NCBI GenBank assembly: GCA_020744425.1
Contig: JAGMUV010000018.1
Location: 248,001-312,000 of the forward strand
Reading direction: 5' to 3'
Length of the DNA stretch: 64,000 nucleotides
Source of the DNA: Dactylonectria macrodidyma
Taxonomy: Eukaryota > Ascomycota > Sordariomycetes > Hypocreales > Nectriaceae
This document shows, piece by piece, positions 1 to 11,110 of this stretch. A program made the position numbers and the translations under genes. The notes under the pieces were generated by a model. That model searched no databases, was not told where the DNA came from, and saw nothing but the letters and a program-made list of their open reading frames with translations. The first letter of the stretch is position 1. Each line of letters starts with the position of its first letter.

Positions 1-2228
1 GAGACAGTGATGGTCGATTAATTCTGCGGTCTAAGCAGGACCGAGCGTCGACTGATCAAGAAGTCAAAGTCAACACAGTATATAAGTAAGGATTTTAAAA
101 CAAGAAGATGATGCTAAACAATATTTTCTTAAAAGTCTAAGTTATTATCGTGATCAGCATTTCTTATTATATAATTAGCCCATGATTTTTCTTATTATAT
201 TTATCTTTCTTATTCTTTTCCAATTTTATCTTCAATCCTCTTTCTAGCAATCGTGTAAGCATTGGCCTTTGATATACCTAAATTGTAGAAAAAGCTATGC
301 TTTTTTGCCTTCGTCCCAGCAAACCCGCATTAGTAGAACTAGTAGCCTATTCCATAGTCCTGCCTTCGGGGGTGTGCTATGAAGAGCCTCACTTACTTCA
401 ATACACCCTTATTGACTCAAACTGACCGTGTTTTACCCAGCAAAGTGCGATAAAAAATTTTTAATTCGTATATGACTGCTGAAATTTCAAAACCTTCGAC
501 CGCAGGTTAACATTTGCCTCAGCTACATTGGGGTTTGGCGGTGTGTCATGGAGGGAAGAGAACCTTGGCCCGCCCCTAGAGCCGGCCACTAATAAACTCA
601 TCTTGACTAAAGCTTCCTATCTCGAAAGAGCTCTGAAAAATTTACCTTAGGTAACTGTGGAAGTATTAGGTTTTGAAAATGCGTAAATTGTGAAGATGAC
701 TGTGTTTTTTTGGCTTTGTGCCAGCAGCCACTCCCCTTGGTAGAGCGGGCGGTCTTTTACCATGGTCAAATTGCTGCCAAGCATTCCCCCATACGAAAGT
801 TTATCTTGTCCCCATAAACTGAGCCCCATTCATTTCAAAAGGTCTAGCAAGAGTTAAAATGGCATTCCGGAATTACCCTCAGAAGACTGAACGCTGTCTT
901 CACAAGTTGCTCGATGCTGTCATAGGGTAAGCGGTAAGCGGGCCCGTTTGTCATGTGCCCAACGCATATAGAGTTTGCACAGCCTGTTTACGCTCTAAGT
1001 AACAGTTCAAGTGTGTTTACGCAAGGCACCAAAACACAGAAGCGGCTTGTAAACAGGAAATGTTCCACCGCCAAGACAGAGGGAGACCGTGGCTGGTAAG
1101 GCGTTATGAACGAGCCTGGGCACTTATTGAGCAAGAAATAGGCAAATGACGTCTCAGCCAGCTGAAACCTGGATCAAGCCCCACCGCGCCCGGGACATAA
1201 GGGGAAGGATTCCCTAGCGGCAGTTGGTGGCTTGGAATGCCCTAGTGCCATCTCGTCAGGTCTCTTACTGATTGGAAACCTTGAATCTCTGTCAGCTATC
1301 TAGGATGCCAAGCATTCGAAGTCAGGCTGATTGAGGGTCGAGTGGCTATTCTCAACGGTCATCATTAGCTCGTTAGCCCGATAAGGAGCGGATTCTCGTA
1401 TTCCGTGGAGAAAGGATTAGCACAATAGTGCTGTCGCGATTCATGGCGCAGCCAGATAAGCTGCGGGGGAGCGGTAATTCCTCGTTTAGGATGCTGAATT
1501 AAGCATACTTGGCAAGTGAACTACGAAGTATCTAAAGCCTGAGACCACGCTGCCACGAATGGCTCGTGGCGTTGCAAACCGCGAGAAGTTCACTTACCTG
1601 CCGAAAACGGCATAAGCCTAAAAACAAGCGCGAAGTGGTGCGCGATTAAAATTGGAGGAACATTACTAGTCAATTGTAACGGGCACCAAAGTCGTTGCGA
1701 GCCAAGTCTATCCCCCAAAAAGCGCATGCGCCATTGCCAAGACCGGCACTTGCCATTGTCAAAAACCTCGGCCTGTACAGAGTAGTCTAAGCACTGCCTA
1801 GTAAAGAGGCGGAGGGCCCTTGGAATGTTGGGCGGCGCGGGCTCACTATCAAGCTAGCCGTATTGCCTGGTTCTTGATTGGTGAAAAGAAATTACAAATG
1901 CCGATCCAATGGCAATTTATTAACTATAGCGGCAAATTCTGACGCTAAGGGCAGTTGGAGCCTGGGCAAAGTCTGGGGAACAAGGCTGTTTACTACAACG
2001 ACAGCGGGAGGACAAATTCACAGGCGCAATGTGAGAGTTTTCCACCCCAAGGCATGACGTGTTGCAGACCTGCGCCCCTTTAACTAGATCTAAACGATAA
2101 ATTCATTTGAAAGGTTAATTGCTGTAAGAAAACTTCAAATACCACGTGTAGACCTGCGCAATCATCAATCTTTTCATCACTTCCCATCAACCAACGCCTC
2201 TACACTCCTGCACAAAGTAAAACTCACA
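1..2228. other. Intergenic, no gene recognised
   Basis: About 2.2 kb without an ORF that resembles a protein. The first ~300 bases are AT-rich (runs such as ttcttattatat); the rest has ordinary composition. The longest minus ORF (647-829, 60 codons) has no recognisable motif. The last 150 bases before the carbonic anhydrase gene are pyrimidine/CA-rich (cttttcatcacttcccatca), as in many fungal promoters and 5' leaders. I saw no tRNA or 5S rRNA signature. Confidence 0.5.
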
Positions 2229-3090
2229 ATGAAGCTCAGCCTTTCCGTCACTTTTGCCAGTCTTGCCGCTGGTGTCTCTGCTTGTGCTAGACATAATGCA
2301 GCGCCACTAGCCCTCGCGAAGCGTGCGGGAACGCCCAAGGCCGAATGGGCTTACGAAGCCTCCTTCAATTGGGGACGTCTCGATTCTTGTGTGTATCCTC
2401 GTTCACTAATATCCCAGTCTATCGTTGCTAATCATTCTTCAAGCGTACCATCTTTGCCAGACAGGAACCCAGCAGTCACCTATTCCTCTGAGCCTTAGTA
2501 ATGGGCTGGCGCTCAATCACCAAATCGACTTCAGCTATCCCAGTGACGTGAACGGCACCTTCTTCAACTGGGGCTATGGACCAGCCTTCACTATTGCCCA
2601 CGAGGAGAATGTCTGGACCAACAATCCTTCCATCACCTACGACAATGAAACAGTGTACCTTGCGGGATGGCACATCCACTCTCCGGCCGACCATTCAGTC
2701 GGCGGTGACCGTTCCAAAGCCGAGATGCATTTCGTCCATGTCGATGCTGAAGGCCATGAAAAGGCTGTACTTGCCTTTCGCCTGGATCCCGGCAACAGGG
2801 ACAACGCCTTCTTCAGCCAACTACCCCCCTCGATTGGATTCAACGAGACAGAGAAGACCACAGAGACGTCGCTGAACCACAACCTCGCCTTGGAGAGTGT
2901 TTTGTACTTCAACGAGTTTTGGACCTATCAGGGCAGTTTGACAAGCCCACCCTGTGCCGAGGGTATTCGCTGGTTTGTCGCTCGACAGATTCTGTTTACT
3001 GGAGTCCAGCAGATGAGAGACATCTTGGGGGCTAGCACATACAGCGCTCGTGCCGAGCAGGAGGTTTGGCAGCATCGGATTAATGAGTAG
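2229..3090 (+). CDS. Secreted alpha-type carbonic anhydrase
   Basis: Predicted zinc enzyme interconverting CO2 and bicarbonate outside the cell. Two exons, 2229-2390 and 2461-3090, joined in phase 0 over a 70-bp intron (GTGTAT..GCCAG, branch-like GCTAATC), give 263 residues, a normal length for a secreted fungal alpha-CA. Residues 1-19 form a signal peptide ending SACA. The splice joins ..GRLDSC to TGTQQSPI, restoring the conserved Cys-x-Gly..QSPI start of the fold. Zinc ligands are visible as H125 and H127 in WHIHSP and H144 in EMHFVH; SLTSPPCAEGIRWFV carries the conserved Thr and the second disulfide Cys. Reading straight through exon 1 stops at 2498, so the intron is required. The left neighbour is gene-free; the HAD gene is convergent 254 bp downstream. 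The family call is firm; the physiological role is inferred. Confidence 0.9.
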
Positions 3091-3344
3091 ATGAGGCGCC
3101 AGACTGGCAGGTGTGCACTTGCTCTGGGTTAATAGCAACATCATGTAAGGGAGCGGTATCCTGTACTCAGCTTGTTGGGAGTGACTAGGGGTTCTTGTCT
3201 GGAGGTTTGGTAGATAAATCACGCAAGGAGTCTGTTACCGATTTGGGTGGTGGGTTACGGAGAGCTACGATTAAGAATACATAGAATGAGAGAGGAGTTG
3301 GGGTTCTTTTAGCGATAGTTCTCGACTAAATGACACTTGTAGAG

Positions 3345-4004
3345 TTATAGAAAGTCCCTTAGAGCATCGTTCAGCGTTCTAGCCTCCCTAAGTGGAACTG
3401 CATCCCCCTTCTTAGCCAAGCCAACCCTGTTATGCCAAACAACTTTCATCCCAGCTTTCGTCGCACCCTCAACATCTCCCGCACTACCGGCAACGAACAA
3501 CACATCTTGAGCCTCCACCCCCATAGCAATCAATACAGCCTCGTATGCCTTTCCAACTGGTTTGTAGAAGCCGCTCTCCTCTGCAGTGACCACAGTATCG
3601 AAAATATCCTCACCCGCCCTGTGTGCTGCAATGTGCCCCAGACGTTTTGAGCAGTTTGTCACCACGCCCAGCTTATGCCCATGCTTCTTCAATTGCTGCA
3701 AGATATCGGAAACCTCAGGCCATGGTTCCAGCTTTTCCCAGTCTCGTAGCAGAGTCTCCGGAGCCGAGTCAGGCAACCCGACGTCACTGGCGGCTTTCGT
3801 GACCAGTTGCTCGTAGGGGACATAAGCACCCGCGCCGAAGGTCAGTTCCAAGTAGCGGCCGCGCCAAAGTCTACCCTCTGACGAAGAAGCCGAAGGAGTG
3901 GACGCGTCCCAAAGGGTCCAAGAATCGAGCAGGGCAGTGAGGAGGTCGAACACGATGGCTTTGGGTCGCCAGCCAGGTCCGTCAACTCTGGTAGACACAG
4001 ACAT
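3345..4004 (-). CDS. HAD-superfamily hydrolase, haloacid dehalogenase type II-like
   Basis: Single-exon 219-residue protein with the four HAD motifs in order: nucleophile D20 in VFDLLTALLD; Thr116/Asn117 in VVTNCS; Lys148 in FYKPVGKAY; and Asp177 in AGSAGDVEGA. The residue two after the nucleophile is Leu, not Asp. HAD phosphatases normally have Asp there, whereas L-2-haloacid dehalogenases do not, so dehalogenase-like chemistry (Asp attack on a carbon-halogen or similar carbon) is more likely than phosphatase activity. This is inference from the motif; the substrate is unknown. No signal peptide is apparent, so it is probably cytosolic. The next ATG upstream on this strand lies in another frame. 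The gene is convergent with the carbonic anhydrase and co-oriented with, but 549 bp downstream of, the 5-oxoprolinase-type gene. Confidence 0.82.
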   Translation of the reverse strand: MSVSTRVDGPGWRPKAIVFDLLTALLDSWTLWDASTPSASSSEGRLWRGRYLELTFGAGAYVPYEQLVTKAASDVGLPDSAPETLLRDWEKLEPWPEVSDILQQLKKHGHKLGVVTNCSKRLGHIAAHRAGEDIFDTVVTAEESGFYKPVGKAYEAVLIAMGVEAQDVLFVAGSAGDVEGATKAGMKVVWHNRVGLAKKGDAVPLREARTLNDALRDFL

Positions 4005-4553
4005 GGTGGTGGAGAGCTGAAGAAAAGAGATAGTTTTGAGGACACTAGTAATGCTGCCGAAAAGAGCTGCTCCTGATACAAAGAACGGAGCGCTGTGTAA
4101 CGATCACTCTATCTAAGAGAGGATCGAAGTGATACGAGATATGATGGACACAGGGAGGAAAGCAGACATAAGAATTGTATTGAAGGTCAAGGGAATTGAA
4201 AACGAGCCTCCATTCAGCAACCTAACCTAGAGCCGGCAGCGTCGGGTAAGCAGGGTGGGAAACAGGCGGTCACAACTGGCAGAACTGTGACATGTCCACC
4301 TTTTCCCTCCAATCACAGATAAAGCGTGCTCTAAGGGTCGTGCCGACGATCATGGATCGTGTAAGAGATTGGTATTAACCAGGGCGATGCATGAAGATGG
4401 AGGACTGGTCTTGAATGGTTGGCCTATTGATAGCCCAAAGCTTTCATTTGGCGAATGTTGGCCGAGGGACCATATCGCTGCCTCGCTTAACCCCTGTTCA
4501 AGAAGCGAGATAGAGCTGCTATACGAGATAGCTAGCATAATGACCGCCACCAC
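4005..4553. other. Intergenic between HAD gene and oxoprolinase 3' end
   Basis: 549 bases holding the HAD gene promoter and the oxoprolinase 3' region. The two opposed ORFs at 4350-4557 mirror each other and match nothing. No hairpin or RNA gene noticed. Confidence 0.5.
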
Positions 4554-7500
4554 CTAGACATAGGCTTGGTGAAAATCCCCAAAGCCCTCGTTAACACCCG
4601 TTTCACCATCCGCTACTCCATAAGCACCCCCGCCAGGCGTGTTGATCTGAATGTACTCTCCAGGCTGAAGGTGGACCACCGCCTTGCCTCCGAGGTTGAC
4701 TTCCTCTACTTGGCCCTCCTCGTTGAACATGTACGCTAGGTTCAATCCCTTCTCTCCTGGGCCTCCTCCCCTCATACCGTATGGCCGGTACACCCGACGG
4801 TCACTCAGAATGCTGAATTTTAAAGGCACTCGAGCCTCAATCTCGCGTCTGATGCCATTTCCACCGTTCCACCTTCCCTTGCCGCCACTTCCTTGACGGA
4901 TCTCGTTCCGCCGGACAAGCACGGCCGTACGCTTCTCGACGACCTCAGGGTCAGTCCCACGCGTGTTAGTCGAGTGAACCTTAATCACAGGTGTTAGTAT
5001 TTCCTCAACATCAGGTCCCAGACTTCACCCACATGAACTGCATCTTCCGCATGATACCCATGGCCAGCACCAGCACCGCCACCAATGGACTCGCCGTAGT
5101 TCCACCCAGGCGTGATCTTGCCCGTCTCAGCGTCTTTCCCGCCCATACCCCAGCCAAAGCTGCTGGCACAGCCCTGGCTAGCACCGTAGCGGCCAAAGGC
5201 GCGCAAGATCGTATCAATGACTCTTTGGCTGGCCAAAGTAGATCCGCAAATGGCTACAGTTGGTGTGGGATTCAAAACTGATCCTGGCGGCACATGAATC
5301 TCTACCGGTGCGAGACAGCCCTCGTTGAGGGGAACATCGGCGCCCAGAAGGCAGCGGATAGTGTAGATGATGGCCGAATGGCAAATGGAAATGGGGCAGT
5401 TGTAGTTGGCATACATCTGAGGCCCTGACCCGGAGAAATCGTAAAGAGCACCCCCTGTCTCCGGGTTGATCGTGATAGTCAGAGCCATAGCCGTGCCATC
5501 ATCAAGATAGTCTGTAGACGAGAGTGGCTCAGGGTGCTCCTTGGCGATGCGCTTGAAAAACTCCCGTACCGCGTACTCGGCGTTATCCTGGATCCCCTTC
5601 ATATAGCGGTGAACCTCTGGAACCGAATACTCCTCGCATAGCTTGCGCAGCAGCGCGATGCCGCGCTGATTTGCAGACGTCTGTGCCTTCAGGTCTGATA
5701 TGTTATCGGCAAGACGGCGTGTTGTACTGCAGCCCGGATACGACCCGGCCTTCTCAAAAGCACCGCGCACATCGTCCTCGAGGAACTTGCCGCCACTGAC
5801 AATCTTCATCGACTTCACATTCAGTCCCTCCTCCCATAGGAAACGTGACTCAGGCATCATACTCGTGATGCCCTTCCCTCCGATATCTGTGTGATGGCCG
5901 CGAGAAGCCACATAGAAAGCAATTTCAGTGTTGATAAACACGGGAGTTACAACAGTAACATCAGGTAAATGCGTGCCACCCCATTGAGGGTGGTTCGTCA
6001 ACAGGACGTCTCCATCCTGTAGCTTGCCAAGCCAGTGACGGTGCTGTGCCTGAATAGCAAACTGCATAGAGCCTAGATGAATAGGGATATGGGGAGCGTT
6101 GGCGATGAGCTTGCCTTCTGGAGAGAAGATGGCACAGGAGAAGTCTAGACGCTCTTTTATGCTGGTGGATATCGACGTCCTCTGTAGCGTATTGCCCATT
6201 TGTTCCGCGATGGCCATGAACCGGTGGGCGAAGACAGAAAGCCTGATGGGGTCTAGGGATGTAGATAAAACCGAGGTAGGAATGTTGGAGATAAGATCAG
6301 CGGGGTGTTTGCCCTTGGCTTCCTTTTCAAGAAGAACGTGGCTCGATAGGATGTAAGCCCGGTAGCTAGGCTCGACCAGAATCGTTTGAGTGTCGTCGAT
6401 AATCAAGCCTGGCCCGTCAATGACAGCAGCCTGTTGCAAGTCCTCAAGCCTATAGACGCCAGCGTCTTGCCACGAGCCATCCACATACGCTTTCTGAGTC
6501 GTTTGCGCCTGTACAGCAGTGAAATCACTAGTTGTCGCTTTCTCCTTGACTGCTGAGGTTTCTTCAACTCGCTCGCCAGTCCCTCCTATCCCTCGAACCT
6601 TGATCGACTCGATGACAATGGCTCGATCCATGGAGAAGGCAAATTCTCTAACGTGCTCGGCCTTGAAGGCGGCGCTGTAGTCGCCATCCTTGGGCTTGGA
6701 GATGGTCAGGTTCGTATCAGTTCCAAAGTACTTGAGCACTAGAGATTCGTCCAACCGAATTGAGCTAGGATCAGCGCCTTGGGAGGTAAGCTCAGCTTCC
6801 ACTGTTGATTTCAGAGTCGCTAGACGAGTTTCCACCTCTGCAAGAACGCCGCCAGTGAGCTTTGCAGCAAAAGGCACAAATCTCTCGTACTGGAGATCCG
6901 CTTGCGAGATCCCATAAGCTGACAAAAGTGAGGACCATTTGTGAATCAAGATGCGGGTAATCCCCAACTTGTTAGCAATGGAGCACGCGTGTTGACCACC
7001 TGCACCACCGAAACTGACCAAGTTGTGGTTTTCAGGCGCATAGCCCCGCGCCTCAGTCGTGTTCCGGATAGGTCTGCTCATGGTTTCGTTGGCAACATCA
7101 AGGAACCCGTAGGCGATCTCCTCAGCGGTCAGGTTCTGCGAAGTCTGCGCGTTGAAGTCGGCTGTGATCTCCTGGAACTTGAGGGCAACGACCTCGGCGT
7201 CAAGCGGCTGATTGGCGTTTTCGCCGAAGATGGTTGGGAATGACGAAAGTACCAGGCGGCCAAGGAAGAGATTCGCATCAGTAACTGTCAAAGGGCCACC
7301 TTTCCGGTAACAAGCTGGCCCAGGATAAGCACCTGCCGACTCTGGGCCTACGACAAGAAGGCCATTGCGGGCGAACAGAATCGAGCCGCCCCCAGCTGCA
7401 ACTGTGGCAATGTTGAGCATCGGCACCGTGATCGTTCTGCCAGCAATCGACGTTTGTGAGAGGTAGTCATACTTGCCGTCGAATCTCGAAACATCAGTAC

Positions 7501-8594
7501 TTGTACCACCCATGTCGAATCCGATGACAGGCGTGTTGTCATCGCTATCGAAACAGGACCGCGCCGTGCCGACAATACCACCAGCAGGTCCGCTCAAAAG
7601 CGCCTCGTTGCCTCTAAACTTGAGGGACTCCTTCAGCCCGCCATCAGAGCACATGAACTCGACGCGCCTTGGAAGAATCTTGAAGCCGTCTTCAAAGCTA
7701 CTAATGTACCGTTTGATGACAGGGTAGAGATATGCCTCCGAGCAAGTCGAGTTGCTGCGTGTGACATACTTTATCGACGGACTAGTAGCTGATGACGTTG
7801 TGACATGTTCGAATCCCACTTCACGAGCGAGTTCGGCAACCAAGTTCTCATGATCTGGGTATAGGTAGGCGTGCATGAAAGATATGGCTAGGGAAGTGTA
7901 GCCCTCGGCGTAGAGTTGTTGCAGCTGCTTGCGCACCTTTGCAGCGTCAGGTCGCTTGAGAAGACGGATAATCTCTCCGCTATTTGTTTGAACTAGGTTG
8001 GGGTCCTTGAGAGCTGTGTCTTTGTCAAGCGGAAACGGATTCAGCTCGTAGTCCTCAATGGTAATGCGTTCCTCGACCTCAACAACGGTAGAATGGAGCG
8101 CTTTGGCTTTGCGGATGTTCAGGTCAAACAGCCTCGGCCGAGACTGATCGCCGATGACACAAATATCCCGGAAGCCTGTCTTTGCTGTGAGTCAGGAATA
8201 CACGCCGGGCATGGCCGCAACTAGTCAGAGTCGGGATCAGCTCACCACTTGTGGTCACCAACGCGAATTTCTCGCCGCTGCCCGTCAATAAGGCGTTGGT
8301 GGCGACGGTAGTGCCTACACGGCAAGATGCTGTTGGTCCCTATTAGAGAAACATGATCTAACCGAGCTGATGCAAAACAATACCAATCTTCGACCCGTCT
8401 AGCTTCTCTCCCATCGGGATGGACTTGCCCTCCACAATCTCGAGCACGCGACGTATCGCTTCTGTCGGGGCATCGGGATACTTCGAGGGATCCTCAGAAA
8501 GAAGCTTAATGATGATGGGGCTCCGGCCTTGGACATGAGCGATTACATCGCAAAATGTGCCGCCTCGGTCGATAGAGATGTTGATTGCGGACAT
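4554..8594 (-). CDS. ATP-dependent 5-oxoprolinase / hydantoinase family protein (HyuA-HyuB fusion)
   Basis: Four exons on the minus strand: 8594-8384, 8329-8246, 8184-5033 and 4979-4554; introns of 54, 61 and 53 bp. They give 1290 residues, the size expected for a fungal OXP1-type protein. The start MSAINISIDRGGTF places the ATP-binding IDRGGTF motif at residues 8-14. Splicing restores KIASCRVGTTVATNALL and TSAKTGFRDICVIGDQSRP, both family hallmarks. A second nucleotide motif, GFDMGGTSTDVSRFDG, follows; the HyuB half starts near DPIRLSVFAHRF. The last intron has a perfect TACTAAC branch site and restores AVHVHSTNTRGTDPE; the C-terminus has INTPGGGAYG. The family cleaves 5-oxoproline to glutamate or opens hydantoin rings using ATP; several paralogues exist in fungi, so the substrate is uncertain. 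The gene shares a 600-bp promoter with an S33 hydrolase. The frame is open upstream to 8732, but the family alignment favours the ATG at 8594. Confidence 0.88.
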
Positions 8595-9194
8595 GGTGGG
8601 CGTGTTGCCACGACGGCCAGTGCGTGAAGCGACGAATTGGCTTCTCTTGCTTTGAACCAAGACCCTTTGATAAGATGGCACAACAGTAGACTTCTGCGAG
8701 GTGGGTTGGTCAAGGTTACAAAGTACTTTCATGCATTACCATCGTTCCTCCATTGGACATAACTAAGCCGTTATAACCAGCCAACCATCTTGACTCCATG
8801 CCAACAAAATCGGGTCAATTGCGCCATTGACAGAACCATCCCCAAACCAGATATCCTGGTGGAGTGCCGCTGATCGTCGCCGTGAGTTGTCGGAAATAGC
8901 CCGATAATTTCCCCTCTAGTGTTGCAAAAGTTGGTCCGCTCAGACGGCGATACCGATGCTGCATTTTTTGTTACCGATGTTGCCATTCATGTCGGCCCAC
9001 GCCCGACTCAACGATTGGATGGTGCAATCCGGGAATAGCTCCCAGCTGAGGGTGGTGATATCCGAACCCCGCCCTCGAAGCCCTCGAGTCATGTTCGACA
9101 CTCTGATTAGACACTCTAATTATCCACTCGTGTTCAGTTCAAATATTTACAGGTCTTCTAGATTGTGGGAACTGATTAACTACACCGACGCGAG
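8595..9194. promoter_or_regulatory. Divergent promoter, oxoprolinase-type gene and S33 hydrolase
   Basis: 600 bases separate the two start codons. Two GATA-factor-type hexamers (HGATAR) are visible, TGATAAG at 8668-8674 and CGATAA at 8902-8907, which would fit nitrogen control, but such hexamers are common by chance. No clear TATA box. Co-regulation of the pair is inferred only from the head-to-head layout. Confidence 0.4.
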
Positions 9195-10278
9195 ATGGTC
9201 CAATTCACGACGATTAATGGTGCCAGCTTGGCCTATGAAATTTGTGGCCCTGAAGATGCCCCTCTCATGATCACGCTGCATGGAGGTAGAGGAATGGGTA
9301 GGCACAGACACTTTGACCTCGATCTGATAAGGGGTATGAAGCCAACATCTGAAAGGTGATCATAGGAAAGACTACGAGATTTACAGTCAGCTCAGTGATA
9401 AGCTTCGGGTCTTGTCATTTGACTACCGGGGCCATGGCCAGAGCTCGAGCACCAAGCCCTACACGTTCGAGCAAATCGTCGACGACGTTGAAGAGTTAAG
9501 GAAGCAGTTTGCAGGGCCGGACAAGCAGGTCATCATTTGTGGTGGAAGCTTCGGCGGCTTCCTCGCCCAACATTATGCTATCAAGTATGCTCCATCTGTG
9601 TCTCACTTGATACTTCGAGGCACGGCGCCCTCGCACCATCGTATGTTACTACGCTCAATTCATATTCCCGAAACTTTGATTGATCGCATAAATACGCAGA
9701 CGAAGAGGGTGCCATCAGGGTTTTGGAGGAACGGATGAGCAAAGCGCCGAGTTTTTCAGTTGATATGCTGCGGAATAAGGTCTTTGGCGCTTTCAAAGAC
9801 GACGAAGAGTTCAAACTCGTCCACTTCGCCATGTTGCCGCTATACAGCGAAAGCTACGATGCAGATGCTGGACTGCGCACCTGTCTCAATACCGTCTATG
9901 TGGCTGAATCACACAGTTAGTGAAGCAAGATACAAGTTGAAGTTGCGGAGGCCATGACGCTGATCGTTGAACAGACGACCTATACTCCGAACAGGAGAAG
10001 TATTTTGACTACACCGATAAGCTAGGCAGTATCACTGCAAAGACACTTGTTCTGGTTGGAGATCGCGACTGGATCTGTCCCATAGGTGAAGGATCCCCAT
10101 TACATCATCGTTGGCTTGCAATAAATAGCTAATGCACAATTGTCTAGAAAACTCGAGGACAATTGCCGACAAGATTCCAGACGCCAGGCTGTTTGTTGTG
10201 GAGGGCGCAAATCATGGTGTTCATGCCGAGCGGCCTGACCTGGTATTGCCAGAAATCAGGACGCATGTCGGCTTCTAG
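9195..10278 (+). CDS. Alpha/beta hydrolase, proline iminopeptidase-like (peptidase S33 family)
   Basis: Five exons, 9195-9297, 9356-9640, 9700-9915, 9975-10085 and 10148-10278, with four introns of 58-62 bp, all leaving phase 1, give 281 residues. Splicing restores the family order: oxyanion segment HGGRGMGDHRKDY (29-41), FDYRGHGQSS (57-65), nucleophile S99 in CGGSFGG, acid D233 in VGDRDWICP and H261 in GANHGVH. There is no signal peptide. S33 members release N-terminal proline from peptides or hydrolyse small esters and amides. The gene is head-to-head with a 5-oxoprolinase-type gene and followed by an ACS-family permease, so a role in breaking down a pyroglutamyl- or prolyl-type compound is a reasonable guess. 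Without splicing the gene looks like disconnected ORFs, because each intron breaks the frame. Confidence 0.85.
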
Positions 10279-11110
10279 GCAGGTAAGGTTGGAGGGTGAG
10301 GAGTGTGAGGAGATGCACTCGCTGCCTAGTTGGAAAGGACAGAATATGGCTGTGAACCAATCTATCACGAAACAAATCACGGCCAAGATTACGAGAGGTG
10401 TATAGAGAGGATGAGAATGCGCCATGATGACCCCCGTTGTTAGACTCGCACATCAAATGCACGATGCTTAGAGACAATCGAACAAAGTTCCGCACCTCGC
10501 TAAAAAAAAAAAAAAAAAAAAACTCCCACGCAACAGAAATGCTTCGGTTTCTCAGCAAGTAGGCTATATGGGTTCGTCTGGCACCTGGCGCACTGTAGCA
10601 CCCGTTGGAGGTCGTCCGACCCAGTACTCTTCACAAGTAATAGTCAGGGTCTATCCTCCATGCAATAAATCACCCATCCGCTAGTCATACGCTACACTTC
10701 GTAGGGTTCGACGGGCTCTATCAGTCGACAGCCCGTCGGAAATACTAAAGAAGAAACAATAAGCGCCGATCTGCACCTTGACCCTGGTTCTCGTCGGAGC
10801 GACACCGAATAGTTGCCGTTATGGGAAATTCCGTGCTCGCCCCTCCAAAGCACGAACTCAATAACCAGAAATCAGGTATACCCCACTGCGGGATGCGTTT
10901 GCTAGCGTTGGAAGATGATGATAAGACGGCCAGACGTGTCGGTCAACGGTGTGCGTTGCATCGGATCCAACGATATCTTCTGGCCTTCAATCCTTCATGG
11001 CCTGACGACATTAGCTGGTCTACACAAAAGCTAGCCTCTGACTCGACTGCCAGTTATACGGCACTTTTATTTGACTCAATCACAGTACCGAGGCCTTCTT
11101 CACCAAAAGA
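10279..11110. other. Intergenic, permease promoter, with A21 homopolymer
   Basis: 832 bases between the hydrolase stop and the permease start. An uninterrupted run of 21 A lies at 10502-10522, useful as a length marker and prone to sequencing error. A TGATAA hexamer is at about 10920. The ORF beginning at 10821 overlaps the permease in another frame and has no family features. Confidence 0.5.

Noticed and set aside
4980..5032. Frameshift splitting the oxoprolinase gene into two genes
   Set aside because: A 53-bp intron with a TACTAAC branch site and correct phase restores the conserved VHVHSTNTRGTDPE junction.
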